DNA from: JBATTK01 sp049670505
GTDB lineage: Bacteria; Bacteroidota; Bacteroidia; Flavobacteriales; Flavobacteriaceae
DNA length: 46,951 nucleotides
Direction: 5' to 3'
Assembly (NCBI GenBank): GCA_049670505.1
Contig: JBATTK010000166.1
Coordinates: forward strand, 1 to 46,951
Every line of letters starts with the position of its first letter. Within the stretch, counting starts at the first letter, position 1. The translations under genes and the position numbers were made by a program. Shown in pieces: positions 1 through 9,273 of the stretch. The notes below the pieces were generated by a model. That model ran no database searches, was not told the DNA's origin, and saw only the letters and a program-made list of their open reading frames with translations.

Positions 1-648
1 GGGTAAAGGCTTAAATTGCTCCGCCGAATCCAATGTGAACGAACGAATTTTATTCCAATGTGGTTCTATGCCGTCCATATAGGAAGGAGGTGTTGGTTGC
101 CAACGCGATTCGTCTTCGGTCATCACCGTAAATTTTGGCATTGTCCTCGTTTGGCTATAATTATCCTTTGATAACCATGTTTTAATATGCTGGGCTACTT
201 CCAAACCATATGCTTTTGAGTCTTCAAATTGCCTTTCATTTGTGTTTTTCCAAACCGTATAAAGACTATCTCGCAATTCAATCATTCGATCTTCGGAAAA
301 TATCAGCTCTTTGCTAACATCTATATGGGCTATAAGTGCTGCCAATTCAGCGTTAACATTTTTTGCGGAATCCAATTCGGGTATTGGCTTTAAACCGTGT
401 ACCTGACCGGCAAGGGAAACATATTCTTCATCAGCTTGGGCTATAATTTCATAGGCTGCAATGTTGGGATAGGCAAATATTCTACTCGCTACCGGGGGCG
501 AGAAAATATCGTGGATCATTATCTCGGTTACTTTATCCACAGAACCGTGGAAGTCCTCAGGACCTATCGTTATGGACTGTTCTTCCTTGGATTTACAGGA
601 AAACACCAATACTATAAGACCAAATAGGGTTATTGTTCTTTTCATCAT
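1..648 (-). CDS. vanadium-dependent haloperoxidase-like lipoprotein (PAP2 superfamily), N-terminal part
   Basis: The minus-strand frame is open from the ATG at 648 to the window edge, giving 216 codons with no stop. The protein begins MMKRTITLFGLIVLVFSCKS, a lipoprotein signal with a cysteine near residue 18, so it is probably anchored to a membrane outside the cytoplasm. The following sequence (an IMIHDIFSPPVASRIFAYPN segment, later a PHWNKIRSFTLDS segment) is typical of the N-terminal helical region of flavobacterial vanadium-dependent haloperoxidase/PAP2 proteins. The catalytic histidine and phosphate/vanadate-binding residues lie in the missing C-terminal half, so activity cannot be judged. 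A second in-frame ATG at 645 is equally possible as the start. It lies only 12 bp downstream of the VCBS gene ending at 661, so the two are almost certainly co-transcribed. Family call fairly sure; substrate unknown. Confidence 0.75.
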   Translation of the reverse strand, partial: MMKRTITLFGLIVLVFSCKSKEEQSITIGPEDFHGSVDKVTEIMIHDIFSPPVASRIFAYPNIAAYEIIAQADEEYVSLAGQVHGLKPIPELDSAKNVNAELAALIAHIDVSKELIFSEDRMIELRDSLYTVWKNTNERQFEDSKAYGLEVAQHIKTWLSKDNYSQTRTMPKFTVMTEDESRWQPTPPSYMDGIEPHWNKIRSFTLDSAEQFKPLP

Positions 649-660
649 TCTTCAATTTAT

Positions 661-3600
661 CTATTTCTGCATTAATTTATAAACCTGCGCTTTATCGTTA
701 TTGATGGTAACAAGCAGATAGGGTTGCTCATTCAAGCTGATTATATTTAAGTGTCGTACGGATTTTTGAAAAAGCTCCAGTCCTATCTCATGTCCCAAAA
801 TTACATCTTTTTCGTTTTTTATCAATGCTCCCGAAAAGGCATCGAATCTTCCGTGATAAGGTTTGACCCCAAAATAGTTCCCGGCGGCAAGAACCTCAAT
901 ATTTCCATCCCCATCAAAATCGTAGCTAAGCAGGGAAGTAATAGGGGCAACTTGCAAGGGGTATGAAAAGGGTACAAAACTAAATTTTCCGTTTTCATTT
1001 TTCAAATATCCCGATTCCAGTACAGCTACCTCCATTATTTTGGCACTTGCCAAAGTTTCTCTATCGAAAATTTCTTCGATGGATTTTCCAGCAAAATCTT
1101 TGTAAGTGGTAAATTTTTTACGAAGGCTGACGAGTTGTCCCGCTAGCTCGTCCAAACCGTCAATGGTGTAGTATTTACCTGTTTTCTCCAAAGCGACTAT
1201 GGTTTCCGTACTTCCATTTTTGTCAAAATCCCCATAGTACATTTTCATGGGATTTTTAGGGGAAGCCTTGAATTTTGTATTGGTACCCCAATTCCCTAGA
1301 ACATAATCCATATCTCCATCATTGTCCATATCCATTGGGGAGATGCTTTGCCAGAGACCGTTTAAATTAGTATCGAGCAAGTTAACTTCGGTTAATTCAC
1401 CGCTTTTGTTTTTGAAGAATTTAGGGGACATCCATTCGCCCACTACAATAAGATCCTTGGTTCCATCTCCATCAAAGTCGCTCCAAATAGCATCGGTAAT
1501 CATTCCTGCTTTTTGTAAATCCTTATTTTCGGATAGTGCAAAGGAGCCATTCGTATTCTTTAGGATATAGGAATTAGGAATATTCCCAAAATCCGCGGAA
1601 ACGGCATTACTTCCCAAGAAAAGGTCCAGATCACCGTCACCATCTATGTCATTGGTTTTTACAATGGAGATATTTTCCGAATATTCGGGAAGTTTGGAGG
1701 TCTCCATGACGGAGTCCTTTCCCAAGTAGTAGCTATCGGCAAGGGCGTTTGCTTTTCGCCGAAAGTTGCCTCCTCCCGTACCCACAAAAATATCATTGTG
1801 CCCATTTGTGTTAAAATCGGCAATAACTGCACTTACGTCTTCCTTAATAGAGTCTTTGGCAATGGATAAAATTTGTTGTTCCGTATAGGACGAATCCTTT
1901 TGAATGTATATTTTAGATGGGATACGCATGGAACCCCCAAAGAAAATATCTTCCTTGCCATCGTTGTTTAAATCGCCGATTGCCGTTGCCGGGCCCCTGT
2001 CCGAAATTTGATAAGGAATGAGTTTCTGTCTGTTGAAATCGATATAAGAATCTTCTTGATGCTTAAAATCTATCCCCAAATTGTTATCTATTTTTTGAAA
2101 AACATTTTTTTGGGAAGGCTTATTCAACGCATAATCAAAAGGCCTTGTGTTTTCAGGTTTTATAGTTAGGGTCTTGTTTACGCTAACGTTCTTCAGGGTT
2201 TGATACCTGCCGTTGGGCCATACAATTTTTAAAGAGTCTACTTGGGTCGTTGTCCCGTACCCAAAGTGTATGATAGGTTCGGACGAAGCCTGAAAGCCCC
2301 TAACGGTATAGAGCTCCTTATACTGAAGTTTCCCCTGATGATACGAATATACTTTGGTGCCTATACCAAAGGGATTTCCTTTCTCGTAGTTAAATTTTAG
2401 TTTTAGATAATTGGTTTTTCCATTGGTTTTGTTGACGTATAATGTAGCGGGACTATTGATGTTGTTGGTTATGATGTCCAGATCCCCGTCATTATCCAAA
2501 TCCCCTACAGCGGTGGCACCGGATATGGTCGTGTCTCTAGCTATCCAACGATCCGATTTATCCAAAAACCGAAGCTCATCGGTACCTTGAAAAACATAAT
2601 TATGAGCAGATCCTGAAGGCATCAGGTCCAATGCTTGTTGATCCACGAGTTTGGTATTATTTATTTTTTTCCGGATTTGTTCATCGGATACAAATTTTAT
2701 AAAGTCTAGGTCATTTGGGCGTTTGGGGATGCCGTTAGAGATAAATACATCTTGCTCACCATCTTGGTCGTAGTCGCCAAAAAGAGCGCTCCAGCTCCAA
2801 TCTGTAGCTGCAATACCGCTTAACAAGGCGGTTTCCATAAATTGGCCATTGGATCGATTTATATGTAACATATTACGTGTAAATTGGTAATGGTAACCGT
2901 ACCGCTTTGTCCGTAGGTTCAGTGTTTGAATATTGTCGTCCCCTTCAGATGATTTTAAAGGTATTTCTTCTTCGGGCAGCATATCCAGGGATATAATGTC
3001 CGGAAGTCCGTCATGATTGATATCGGCAATGTCATTACCCATGGAAAAACGGGTGGAATGTCCGAAGTATTCCCGTAAACTTTCCGTAAACGTACCGTCT
3101 CCATTATTCAGATAATAATAGTCATCTTCATGGAAATCATTACCGACATAAATGTCTGGATAACCATCTTGGTTAAAGTCTGCAATTGCAATACCTAGCC
3201 CATAGCCATTAATCCCGCCATAAATCCCTGCGGCTTCGCTTACTTCTATAAATTTACCGCCATCATTACGGAGTAATTTATCGCCGGTCTGGTAGTTTCT
3301 TTTATATCGAAGGTCCGCCTTGCCAAAGGACTCTTGGGTATGAACTGCATGGTTCAATAGATACATATCCAAATCTCCATCCAGATCAAAATCCAGAAAA
3401 GCGGCAGAGCTGCTATAGGTGTCAAAATCCAGCCCATATTCCGCACTACTTTCCGTAAACGTACCATCCCCGTTGTTCAAATACAACTCATTGTGGCCAT
3501 CGAATCCGTTTAACCCCACAACGGCACAAACGTAAATATCTAAAAAACCGTCCCCATTTACATCGCCCATTACAGCTCCCGTATTCCAGGAACTGTTTCC

Positions 3601-3915
3601 TTGAACACCGGCCGAGTCGGTAATATCCTCAAACTTAAGATTGCCTTTGTTGAGGTATAATTTGTTTTTTACCTGATTCCCCGAGAAGAAAATATCGGGC
3701 AACCCGTCATTGTTAATATCCCCCAAGGCTACACCCCCGCCATTATAAAAGTAGAGATAATCCAAAATATTAAGCTCATTGCTCTCTACAAGGGTGTTGG
3801 CGAAGGTAATCCCTGTCTCATTAGGTTCGGGATTGGAAAATAGTTCCCCTTTCTTTTTGCCGCAACCGGCAAGAATGAATAGTGAAAGAATACCTATGAT
3901 ATGTGTTTTATTCAA
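661..3915 (-). CDS. VCBS/FG-GAP repeat lipoprotein with ASPIC/UnbV domain (paralogue 1)
   Basis: This 1,084-residue lipoprotein has a signal ending LFILAGC (Cys18). Residues ~55-490 hold a series of FG-GAP/VCBS blades marked by calcium-binding acidic motifs such as DINNDGLPDI, DFDLDGDLDM and DLDNDGDLDI. A UnbV/ASPIC domain (YLKLKF... FGIGTKV... VRGFQ... VDSLKIVWPNGR) lies at ~503-585. A second set of FG-GAP motifs covers ~640-1084, so the protein is bipartite around the UnbV domain. Such proteins are predicted calcium-stabilised beta-propellers at the cell surface; their role is not established. The start is a TTG: the frame is closed by the upstream gene's TAA at 3934-3936 and no ATG occurs before the lipoprotein signal. 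It follows its paralogue by 18 bp and precedes the haloperoxidase-like gene by 12 bp, forming a three-gene operon. Confidence 0.85.
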   Translation of the reverse strand: MNKTHIIGILSLFILAGCGKKKGELFSNPEPNETGITFANTLVESNELNILDYLYFYNGGGVALGDINNDGLPDIFFSGNQVKNKLYLNKGNLKFEDITDSAGVQGNSSWNTGAVMGDVNGDGFLDIYVCAVVGLNGFDGHNELYLNNGDGTFTESSAEYGLDFDTYSSSAAFLDFDLDGDLDMYLLNHAVHTQESFGKADLRYKRNYQTGDKLLRNDGGKFIEVSEAAGIYGGINGYGLGIAIADFNQDGYPDIYVGNDFHEDDYYYLNNGDGTFTESLREYFGHSTRFSMGNDIADINHDGLPDIISLDMLPEEEIPLKSSEGDDNIQTLNLRTKRYGYHYQFTRNMLHINRSNGQFMETALLSGIAATDWSWSALFGDYDQDGEQDVFISNGIPKRPNDLDFIKFVSDEQIRKKINNTKLVDQQALDLMPSGSAHNYVFQGTDELRFLDKSDRWIARDTTISGATAVGDLDNDGDLDIITNNINSPATLYVNKTNGKTNYLKLKFNYEKGNPFGIGTKVYSYHQGKLQYKELYTVRGFQASSEPIIHFGYGTTTQVDSLKIVWPNGRYQTLKNVSVNKTLTIKPENTRPFDYALNKPSQKNVFQKIDNNLGIDFKHQEDSYIDFNRQKLIPYQISDRGPATAIGDLNNDGKEDIFFGGSMRIPSKIYIQKDSSYTEQQILSIAKDSIKEDVSAVIADFNTNGHNDIFVGTGGGNFRRKANALADSYYLGKDSVMETSKLPEYSENISIVKTNDIDGDGDLDLFLGSNAVSADFGNIPNSYILKNTNGSFALSENKDLQKAGMITDAIWSDFDGDGTKDLIVVGEWMSPKFFKNKSGELTEVNLLDTNLNGLWQSISPMDMDNDGDMDYVLGNWGTNTKFKASPKNPMKMYYGDFDKNGSTETIVALEKTGKYYTIDGLDELAGQLVSLRKKFTTYKDFAGKSIEEIFDRETLASAKIMEVAVLESGYLKNENGKFSFVPFSYPLQVAPITSLLSYDFDGDGNIEVLAAGNYFGVKPYHGRFDAFSGALIKNEKDVILGHEIGLELFQKSVRHLNIISLNEQPYLLVTINNDKAQVYKLMQK

Positions 3916-3933
3916 TAATCTGGTTTTTGGTGT

Positions 3934-6900
3934 TTATTCTCCGGCGATCTTAATGACGAGGGGGCTATCATTATTTATACCTACCAAGTAATGTTCAACG
4001 CCTTTTATTCTAATCTTTTGTATGCTTTTGGCAGGGCCCGAAATATCTAATTTCCAGTTGCTTGACCATTGGAAGTCACTTTTTTCGGTAAAACGCAAAA
4101 GTATGCCATGTGAAGCATCCATCCTACCCAATTGCGTGCTAATTTCATAATTGTTCCCCACCAGTAATATATCCTTAAAACCGTCCTTGTCAAAATCTCG
4201 CACAGCAATATCCTGAATGGTAGAAGCCTGTGCGATCAAGGGCAATTCTTTCTTAAGATAACCTCCTTTTCCATCATTTTCAAAGTAGCAACTTGCTAAT
4301 TCATATACCTGTTTCTTATAGGCCTGATCTAATTTTTTAGCAGTGAACAAATCTTGGATGCTAGCCGAGGCAAAGCTTTGATAGGAAAGGAATTCCTTGT
4401 TTAAAAAAGGCATTTGTTTCACCAATTCATCCTTTGAAGCAAAAGGTGTCTCCTTGTTTTTGTAAAAATAGGTGACTAAAGGTTCTACTGACCCATTATC
4501 ATCAAAATCATAACTGTACAAAGTGATTGGCTGTTTAGATGAAGCACTAAACTTGCTGTTCTTTCCCCAATTCCCTACTACCAGATCTATATCCCCATCC
4601 TTGTCAAAGTCTTCTGCCACTATGGTATTCCACCACCCTTGAGTTTTACCTAGACCCTGCGGTTCTTCCTGTTTTAAAACAGTACCGTTGTTTTTGAATA
4701 TGACAATGGGCATCCAATGTCCTACCATAATGAGATCCTTGAAGCCGTTGTTGTCCAAATCGATCCATAAGAAATCCTTGACATTGCCAATAGTTCTACA
4801 ATCGGAACAAATTGAATCGGTAACATCCTCAAAATTTCCTTTTCCATCATTTTTAAGAAGGTATTGTTGTGGCGTTCTTCCAAATTGTTGGGGAATTTGA
4901 TCGGAGGTAAGGGTAATATCCATATCCCCATCATTATCAAAGTCCACAACAGCTATCTTTGAGGCGTTGACTTCAATATTTTTAAATTGGTCCAAAGTTT
5001 TTTGAAAATTTCCGTTGACATTTAGATACAGCCGCGGTCTTAGTTTTTCGGATGCTTTAAACTCATTGCCGGCACTTGCTACCAACAAATCTTGTGTGCC
5101 ATCCCCATTGGCATCAAAAAACACATGTGAAACGTCTTCGTTTAACTTATCCGCTGAAAAAACATCTTCTTGTGTACGACTAAATTTCCCCAGCGTGTCC
5201 TGTACAAAAAGAGCGGATGTCTGTGTTTTGGCACCACCGATGAAAATATCATCTAAACCATCCTTATTGATATCCGCAACCGAAATGGACGGCCCTTCAT
5301 TTGTATTTGCATAAGGAACCAAGGGGTCTCTATCAAATTCAATCGTTGACTGTTCTTTATGGGAGAAATTGATCAAACTATCTATTTGCACAAGATATTG
5401 TTCGTTTTCAGTTTTATCTTCTTGATAAAAATTCCCCTTGGCATTCTTCGCCTCAAGCACCAATGCGTCAGTTGAAATTGATTTAAGTGTTTGGAATTTC
5501 CCTCCGGGCCAGATTACTTTAAGGGAGTCTACTACAGTATCTTTTCCCAAGCCTATATGCATCGTATTTGCAACGGAGGATAAGTATCCCCTTGTAACAA
5601 AATTTTCCTGGGTAAGGGTTCTATTAGGAGTAAATACGATTATTTTGGCGCCCACACCAAAAAGATTGCCTTCTTCACCTTTGAAGTCTATTTTTAGAAA
5701 ACTATTATTTGAATTTTTATCGGAAGTGTTTTCCAATATATATGCTTCTTCATCGATGTTATTCACAATGATATCCAAATCCCCGTCGTTATCCAAATCT
5801 GCATAGGCACAACCATTGCTAAAGGAGTTTTCCTTTTGAAACCAGGTTGTGGTTACATCCGTGAAGGTTAAATCTCCATTATTCTTAAAAAAGTAGTTGG
5901 GTACTTTCTTTTCAGGTATTTCACTTATGAAGGCCATTTCTTCCTTGGCCATTCCTTGGTCTATTCTTCTTTGGATATGATCATTGGCAATAAAACTTAT
6001 AAAATCCATATCGTTGGTCGCTCCCTTTATACCATTGGAGATAAACAGATCTTTATATCCATCGTTATCATAATCCGCAAGTAAAGAACCCCAGGACCAT
6101 TCGGTAGCGGAAATACCGCTAAGGCTCCCTATTTCACTGAAATTGGCATTTCCTAAGTTAAGGTGTAAAGTGTTTTGCATATACTGGGGGGCATATCCAT
6201 TTTTTAAGTAGTACTGATATGTGGGAAAAGGATATTCCAAACCTGAAGTTTTATAGGTTTCCAGATCCTCCGGGAGCATATCCAAAGAAAGGATATCCGT
6301 AAGGCCATCATTGTTAATATCGGCAATATCATTCCCCATGGAGAAATGGGTGGTATGTCCTAGTTTCCTATTATCCAAAGAAATAATTTCTTTAAATGTA
6401 CCGTCCTTTTGATTCATATAGAGGTAATCGTTTTCAAAAAAATCATTCCCTACATAAATGTCGGGATAACCATCATTGTTCAAGTCGCTAACACCCAATC
6501 CCAGTCCATATCCTATTTTGCCCTGAAATATTCCTGCTTCCGCGGAAACGTCTATAAATGTTTGATTTTCGTTCCTGTAGAGCCTGTCACCCGATAATGA
6601 ATCTATTTCCCTTCTTTTGGAACCCTTTCCATAATTCCTGTTGGGATGAACGGAATGGTTCATTAAAAACAGGTCTAAATCGCCGTCCAAGTCATAATCG
6701 AAAAAGCTAGCTTGCGTAGAGAAACCGGAAAACGAAAGTCCATAGGTAGCTGCATCTTCCTTAAATGTTGGAATACCTTGCTCATTAACACCCTGATTTA
6801 CATAGAGCAGGTTATTTCCCTGGATCTCCTTATAATTCCCTACCTTACAAATATAGATATCCAACAGGCCGTCATTGTTAACATCCACATGGGTGACACC

Positions 6901-7236
6901 GGTTGTCCAATTTCCCACATTTTTAATGTTCGCTACGCCGGTTACATCCTCAAATTTGAAATTACCACGGTTCAAATAGAACTTATCTTCTCCCTGATTG
7001 GAGGTAAAATAAAGGTCCTTTAGGCCGTCGTTGTTAAAGTCGGCCACAGCGACCCCGGCACCATTGTAGAAATACAGGTACGTAAGAATGTTGAGTGCAG
7101 GAGTATCCGTTAGCTCATTCTTGAATGTAATGTTGGTCTTGGAAGATTCCAACTTCTTAAACAGTTTTTCCTCTTTTTTAGTACAAGCAGTACAAAGTAT
7201 ACTTATCGCTAAAAAAAAGCCTAAAATCCTTTTCAT
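3934..7236 (-). CDS. VCBS/FG-GAP repeat lipoprotein with ASPIC/UnbV domain (paralogue 2)
   Basis: This 1,100-residue lipoprotein (signal ending ILCTAC, Cys18) has the same plan as its downstream paralogue: N-terminal FG-GAP blades with motifs such as DFNNDGLKDL, DVNNDGLLDI and DYDLDGDLDL, a central UnbV/ASPIC domain at roughly 505-600 (LKIDFKGEEGNLFGVGAKI ... VDSLKVIWPGGKF), and a second propeller-like half with motifs such as DINKDGLDDI, DFDNDGDMDI and DFDKDGDIDL. The acidic loops suggest calcium binding. It is the first gene of the operon; the ATG at 7236 is directly followed by a basic and hydrophobic signal. A 209-bp gap separates it from a divergent symporter gene, so the operon promoter should lie there. 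Function unknown; recruitment or binding of an extracellular substrate is only an inference from domain type and surface location. Confidence 0.85.
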   Translation of the reverse strand: MKRILGFFLAISILCTACTKKEEKLFKKLESSKTNITFKNELTDTPALNILTYLYFYNGAGVAVADFNNDGLKDLYFTSNQGEDKFYLNRGNFKFEDVTGVANIKNVGNWTTGVTHVDVNNDGLLDIYICKVGNYKEIQGNNLLYVNQGVNEQGIPTFKEDAATYGLSFSGFSTQASFFDYDLDGDLDLFLMNHSVHPNRNYGKGSKRREIDSLSGDRLYRNENQTFIDVSAEAGIFQGKIGYGLGLGVSDLNNDGYPDIYVGNDFFENDYLYMNQKDGTFKEIISLDNRKLGHTTHFSMGNDIADINNDGLTDILSLDMLPEDLETYKTSGLEYPFPTYQYYLKNGYAPQYMQNTLHLNLGNANFSEIGSLSGISATEWSWGSLLADYDNDGYKDLFISNGIKGATNDMDFISFIANDHIQRRIDQGMAKEEMAFISEIPEKKVPNYFFKNNGDLTFTDVTTTWFQKENSFSNGCAYADLDNDGDLDIIVNNIDEEAYILENTSDKNSNNSFLKIDFKGEEGNLFGVGAKIIVFTPNRTLTQENFVTRGYLSSVANTMHIGLGKDTVVDSLKVIWPGGKFQTLKSISTDALVLEAKNAKGNFYQEDKTENEQYLVQIDSLINFSHKEQSTIEFDRDPLVPYANTNEGPSISVADINKDGLDDIFIGGAKTQTSALFVQDTLGKFSRTQEDVFSADKLNEDVSHVFFDANGDGTQDLLVASAGNEFKASEKLRPRLYLNVNGNFQKTLDQFKNIEVNASKIAVVDFDNDGDMDITLTSDQIPQQFGRTPQQYLLKNDGKGNFEDVTDSICSDCRTIGNVKDFLWIDLDNNGFKDLIMVGHWMPIVIFKNNGTVLKQEEPQGLGKTQGWWNTIVAEDFDKDGDIDLVVGNWGKNSKFSASSKQPITLYSYDFDDNGSVEPLVTYFYKNKETPFASKDELVKQMPFLNKEFLSYQSFASASIQDLFTAKKLDQAYKKQVYELASCYFENDGKGGYLKKELPLIAQASTIQDIAVRDFDKDGFKDILLVGNNYEISTQLGRMDASHGILLRFTEKSDFQWSSNWKLDISGPAKSIQKIRIKGVEHYLVGINNDSPLVIKIAGE

Positions 7237-7445
7237 GTACAGTTAAAAGATTCATGGCAAGATAAGTAAACTAAAAGGAACGTAGAAAACGTAAATCGTT
7301 AATATTTGTAATATCCCCGTATGGATCGGCACTGTAAAATTTGGAAAACTTCATCATGAAATTTCATTGAATGTTTTTACAATATTGATGATTTAATACA
7401 TAAACCAGTATATTTAGCGGAAATAATCAAACTGATCAAACAAAA

Positions 7446-9038
7446 ATGATAGGAATTCTCTCTTTTTTGGGCTTTACCATTCTGGTGGGCGTCATTGCAT
7501 ATTTTGCTACAAGAAAAACCGATGAACGTTCCTCCGATGGCTATTTTTTAGGAGGTAGAAGCCTTACCGCTGGTGTCATTGCAGGATCTTTGTTATTGAC
7601 TAATTTGTCTACGGAACAAATCGTTGGCCTTAACGGACAAGCATATTCGGAAGGGATTTTGGTGATGGCCTGGGAAACTTTAGCAGCTATCGCCATGGTT
7701 ATCACGGCAGTTTTTCTTTTACCGAGATATCTAAAAAGCGGGATTACTACAGTACCACAGTTTTTGGAAAACAGATACGATACCAGTACCAAGGCAATTA
7801 CTTCCGTATTGTTTCTTACCGGATACGCCGTTATTTTGTTGCCCACGGTACTTTATTCGGGATCTTTGGCAATAAGCACAATGTTCGATGTTCCGGGATT
7901 ATTGGGGGTTTCGGAAACTGCGGCCTTATGGATCTGTGTTTGGGGAATAGGTATCATCGGGTCCATTTATGCGGTTTTTGGAGGTCTCAAGGCTGTAGCG
8001 GTATCCGATACTATAAACGCTATAGGGTTATTGATAGGAGGTCTGCTTATTCCGGTTTTTGGACTGCTTTATATTGGAGAGGGCAGCATTTTTGAAGGAA
8101 TTACAATAGTTGCGGAAGCTAACCCCGATAAATTTAACTCCATCGGAGATAGTAACGCCACAGTTCCTTTTGCAACTATTTTTACTGGAATGATGTTGGT
8201 ACAGTTATTCTATTGGGGAACCAATCAGGCCATTATACAAAGAGCCCTAGGGGCAAAGAATTTAAAAGAGGGACAAAAAGGATTGTTGCTGGGATCTTTT
8301 ATCAAAGTTCTTGGGCCACTGATAGTGGTGCTGCCCGGGATTATTGCGTATCATATTTTTGAGGGGAGTTTGGCAAATCCGGATCAAGCCTATCCAAGAT
8401 TGGTAAGTAAAGTGTTACCAACGGCTTTAGTCGGGTTTTTTGCGGCCGTTTTGTTCGGTGCTATCCTAAGTTCGTTCAATAGTGCGCTAAATAGCTCGGT
8501 CACCTTGTTCGGTATTGATATTTATAAGGAGTATTTTAATAAAGAGGCTCCGGAGCGGAAAGTGGTACAGGCCGGAAAAACATTTGGAATTATTTTGGCA
8601 CTCGTTTCCATGTTCATTGCACCGTTCCTTATTTATGCGCCGGATGGCCTTTTCGGGTTTTTGCAAGAGGCCAATGGAATTTATAGTATTCCTATCCTAA
8701 CGATAATCGTTGTAGGGTATTTAACCAAAAGGGTTCCTGCTATTGCGGCGAAAGTTGGAGTTATTTCTGGATCTGTTCTTTACATACTTAGCCAGTTTGT
8801 ATTAAAGCCTCTGGTTTTCGGAGAAGAAAATTACCCGCATTTTTTACACGTAATGGCTATTTTGTTTGTGCTGAACATTCTTATCATGCTCATTATAGGT
8901 AGATTGTATCCAAGAGCTGAACCTTTTGAGCAAAAATATACGGAACAAGTGGATATTTCTCCCTACAAATATGTGAAAGAAGTTGGAATCGGGATATGTG
9001 TCATTGTGATAGGCGTCTATATTTATTTCGCACAGTAA
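7446..9038 (+). CDS. sodium:solute symporter (SSS/SLC5 family, YidK-like)
   Basis: This 530-residue polytopic membrane protein starts with a transmembrane helix followed by a conserved RKTDERSSDGYFLGGRSL segment, then an LTNLSTEQIVGLNGQAY segment that closely resembles E. coli YidK and related sugar-type SSS carriers. About 13-14 hydrophobic segments can be seen, matching the LeuT-fold SSS family in length and topology. It should couple Na+ to uptake of a small, probably sugar-like or polyol solute across the inner membrane. It is transcribed alone, divergent from the VCBS operon and convergent with a second SSS gene whose 3' end lies 235 bp away. No copy of the palindrome found in the downstream sulfonate block occurs in front of it. 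Substrate unknown; it is also a candidate for the inner-membrane step missing from the maltodextrin locus. Confidence 0.85.
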   Translation: MIGILSFLGFTILVGVIAYFATRKTDERSSDGYFLGGRSLTAGVIAGSLLLTNLSTEQIVGLNGQAYSEGILVMAWETLAAIAMVITAVFLLPRYLKSGITTVPQFLENRYDTSTKAITSVLFLTGYAVILLPTVLYSGSLAISTMFDVPGLLGVSETAALWICVWGIGIIGSIYAVFGGLKAVAVSDTINAIGLLIGGLLIPVFGLLYIGEGSIFEGITIVAEANPDKFNSIGDSNATVPFATIFTGMMLVQLFYWGTNQAIIQRALGAKNLKEGQKGLLLGSFIKVLGPLIVVLPGIIAYHIFEGSLANPDQAYPRLVSKVLPTALVGFFAAVLFGAILSSFNSALNSSVTLFGIDIYKEYFNKEAPERKVVQAGKTFGIILALVSMFIAPFLIYAPDGLFGFLQEANGIYSIPILTIIVVGYLTKRVPAIAAKVGVISGSVLYILSQFVLKPLVFGEENYPHFLHVMAILFVLNILIMLIIGRLYPRAEPFEQKYTEQVDISPYKYVKEVGIGICVIVIGVYIYFAQ

Positions 9039-9273
9039 TGAAAATAAGGAGTATGGAATTCCCATCTTCTTTCGGGCACAATACATAGGTGTTTTTTGCG
9101 TAAAATGAAGTGCTTGTAACTTCTGTTTTACAGCTTCATAGAAGTATGAAGCATACTTTGTACGGGCTATCAAGGGCTTTTAGGTAAAATGGGGTTCTCA
9201 AAAGCATGCCCCTATTGCAACAGCTGGGGTATAAGCTTGTTTTTTTGTCGAAATCTAATCTATCCGTTCGCTA

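Noticed and set aside
3081..3100. GTAAACGTACC motifs resembling half of the 18-bp palindrome
   Set aside because: These recur inside the VCBS genes (also near 3455 and 18302) because they encode the repeated GTFTES protein motif; they are coding repeats, not operators.
9170..9260. Terminator-like CCCC...GGGG followed by a T run between the two symporter genes
   Set aside because: Only four base pairs with a 13-nt loop, and the T run is separated from the stem; not supportable.
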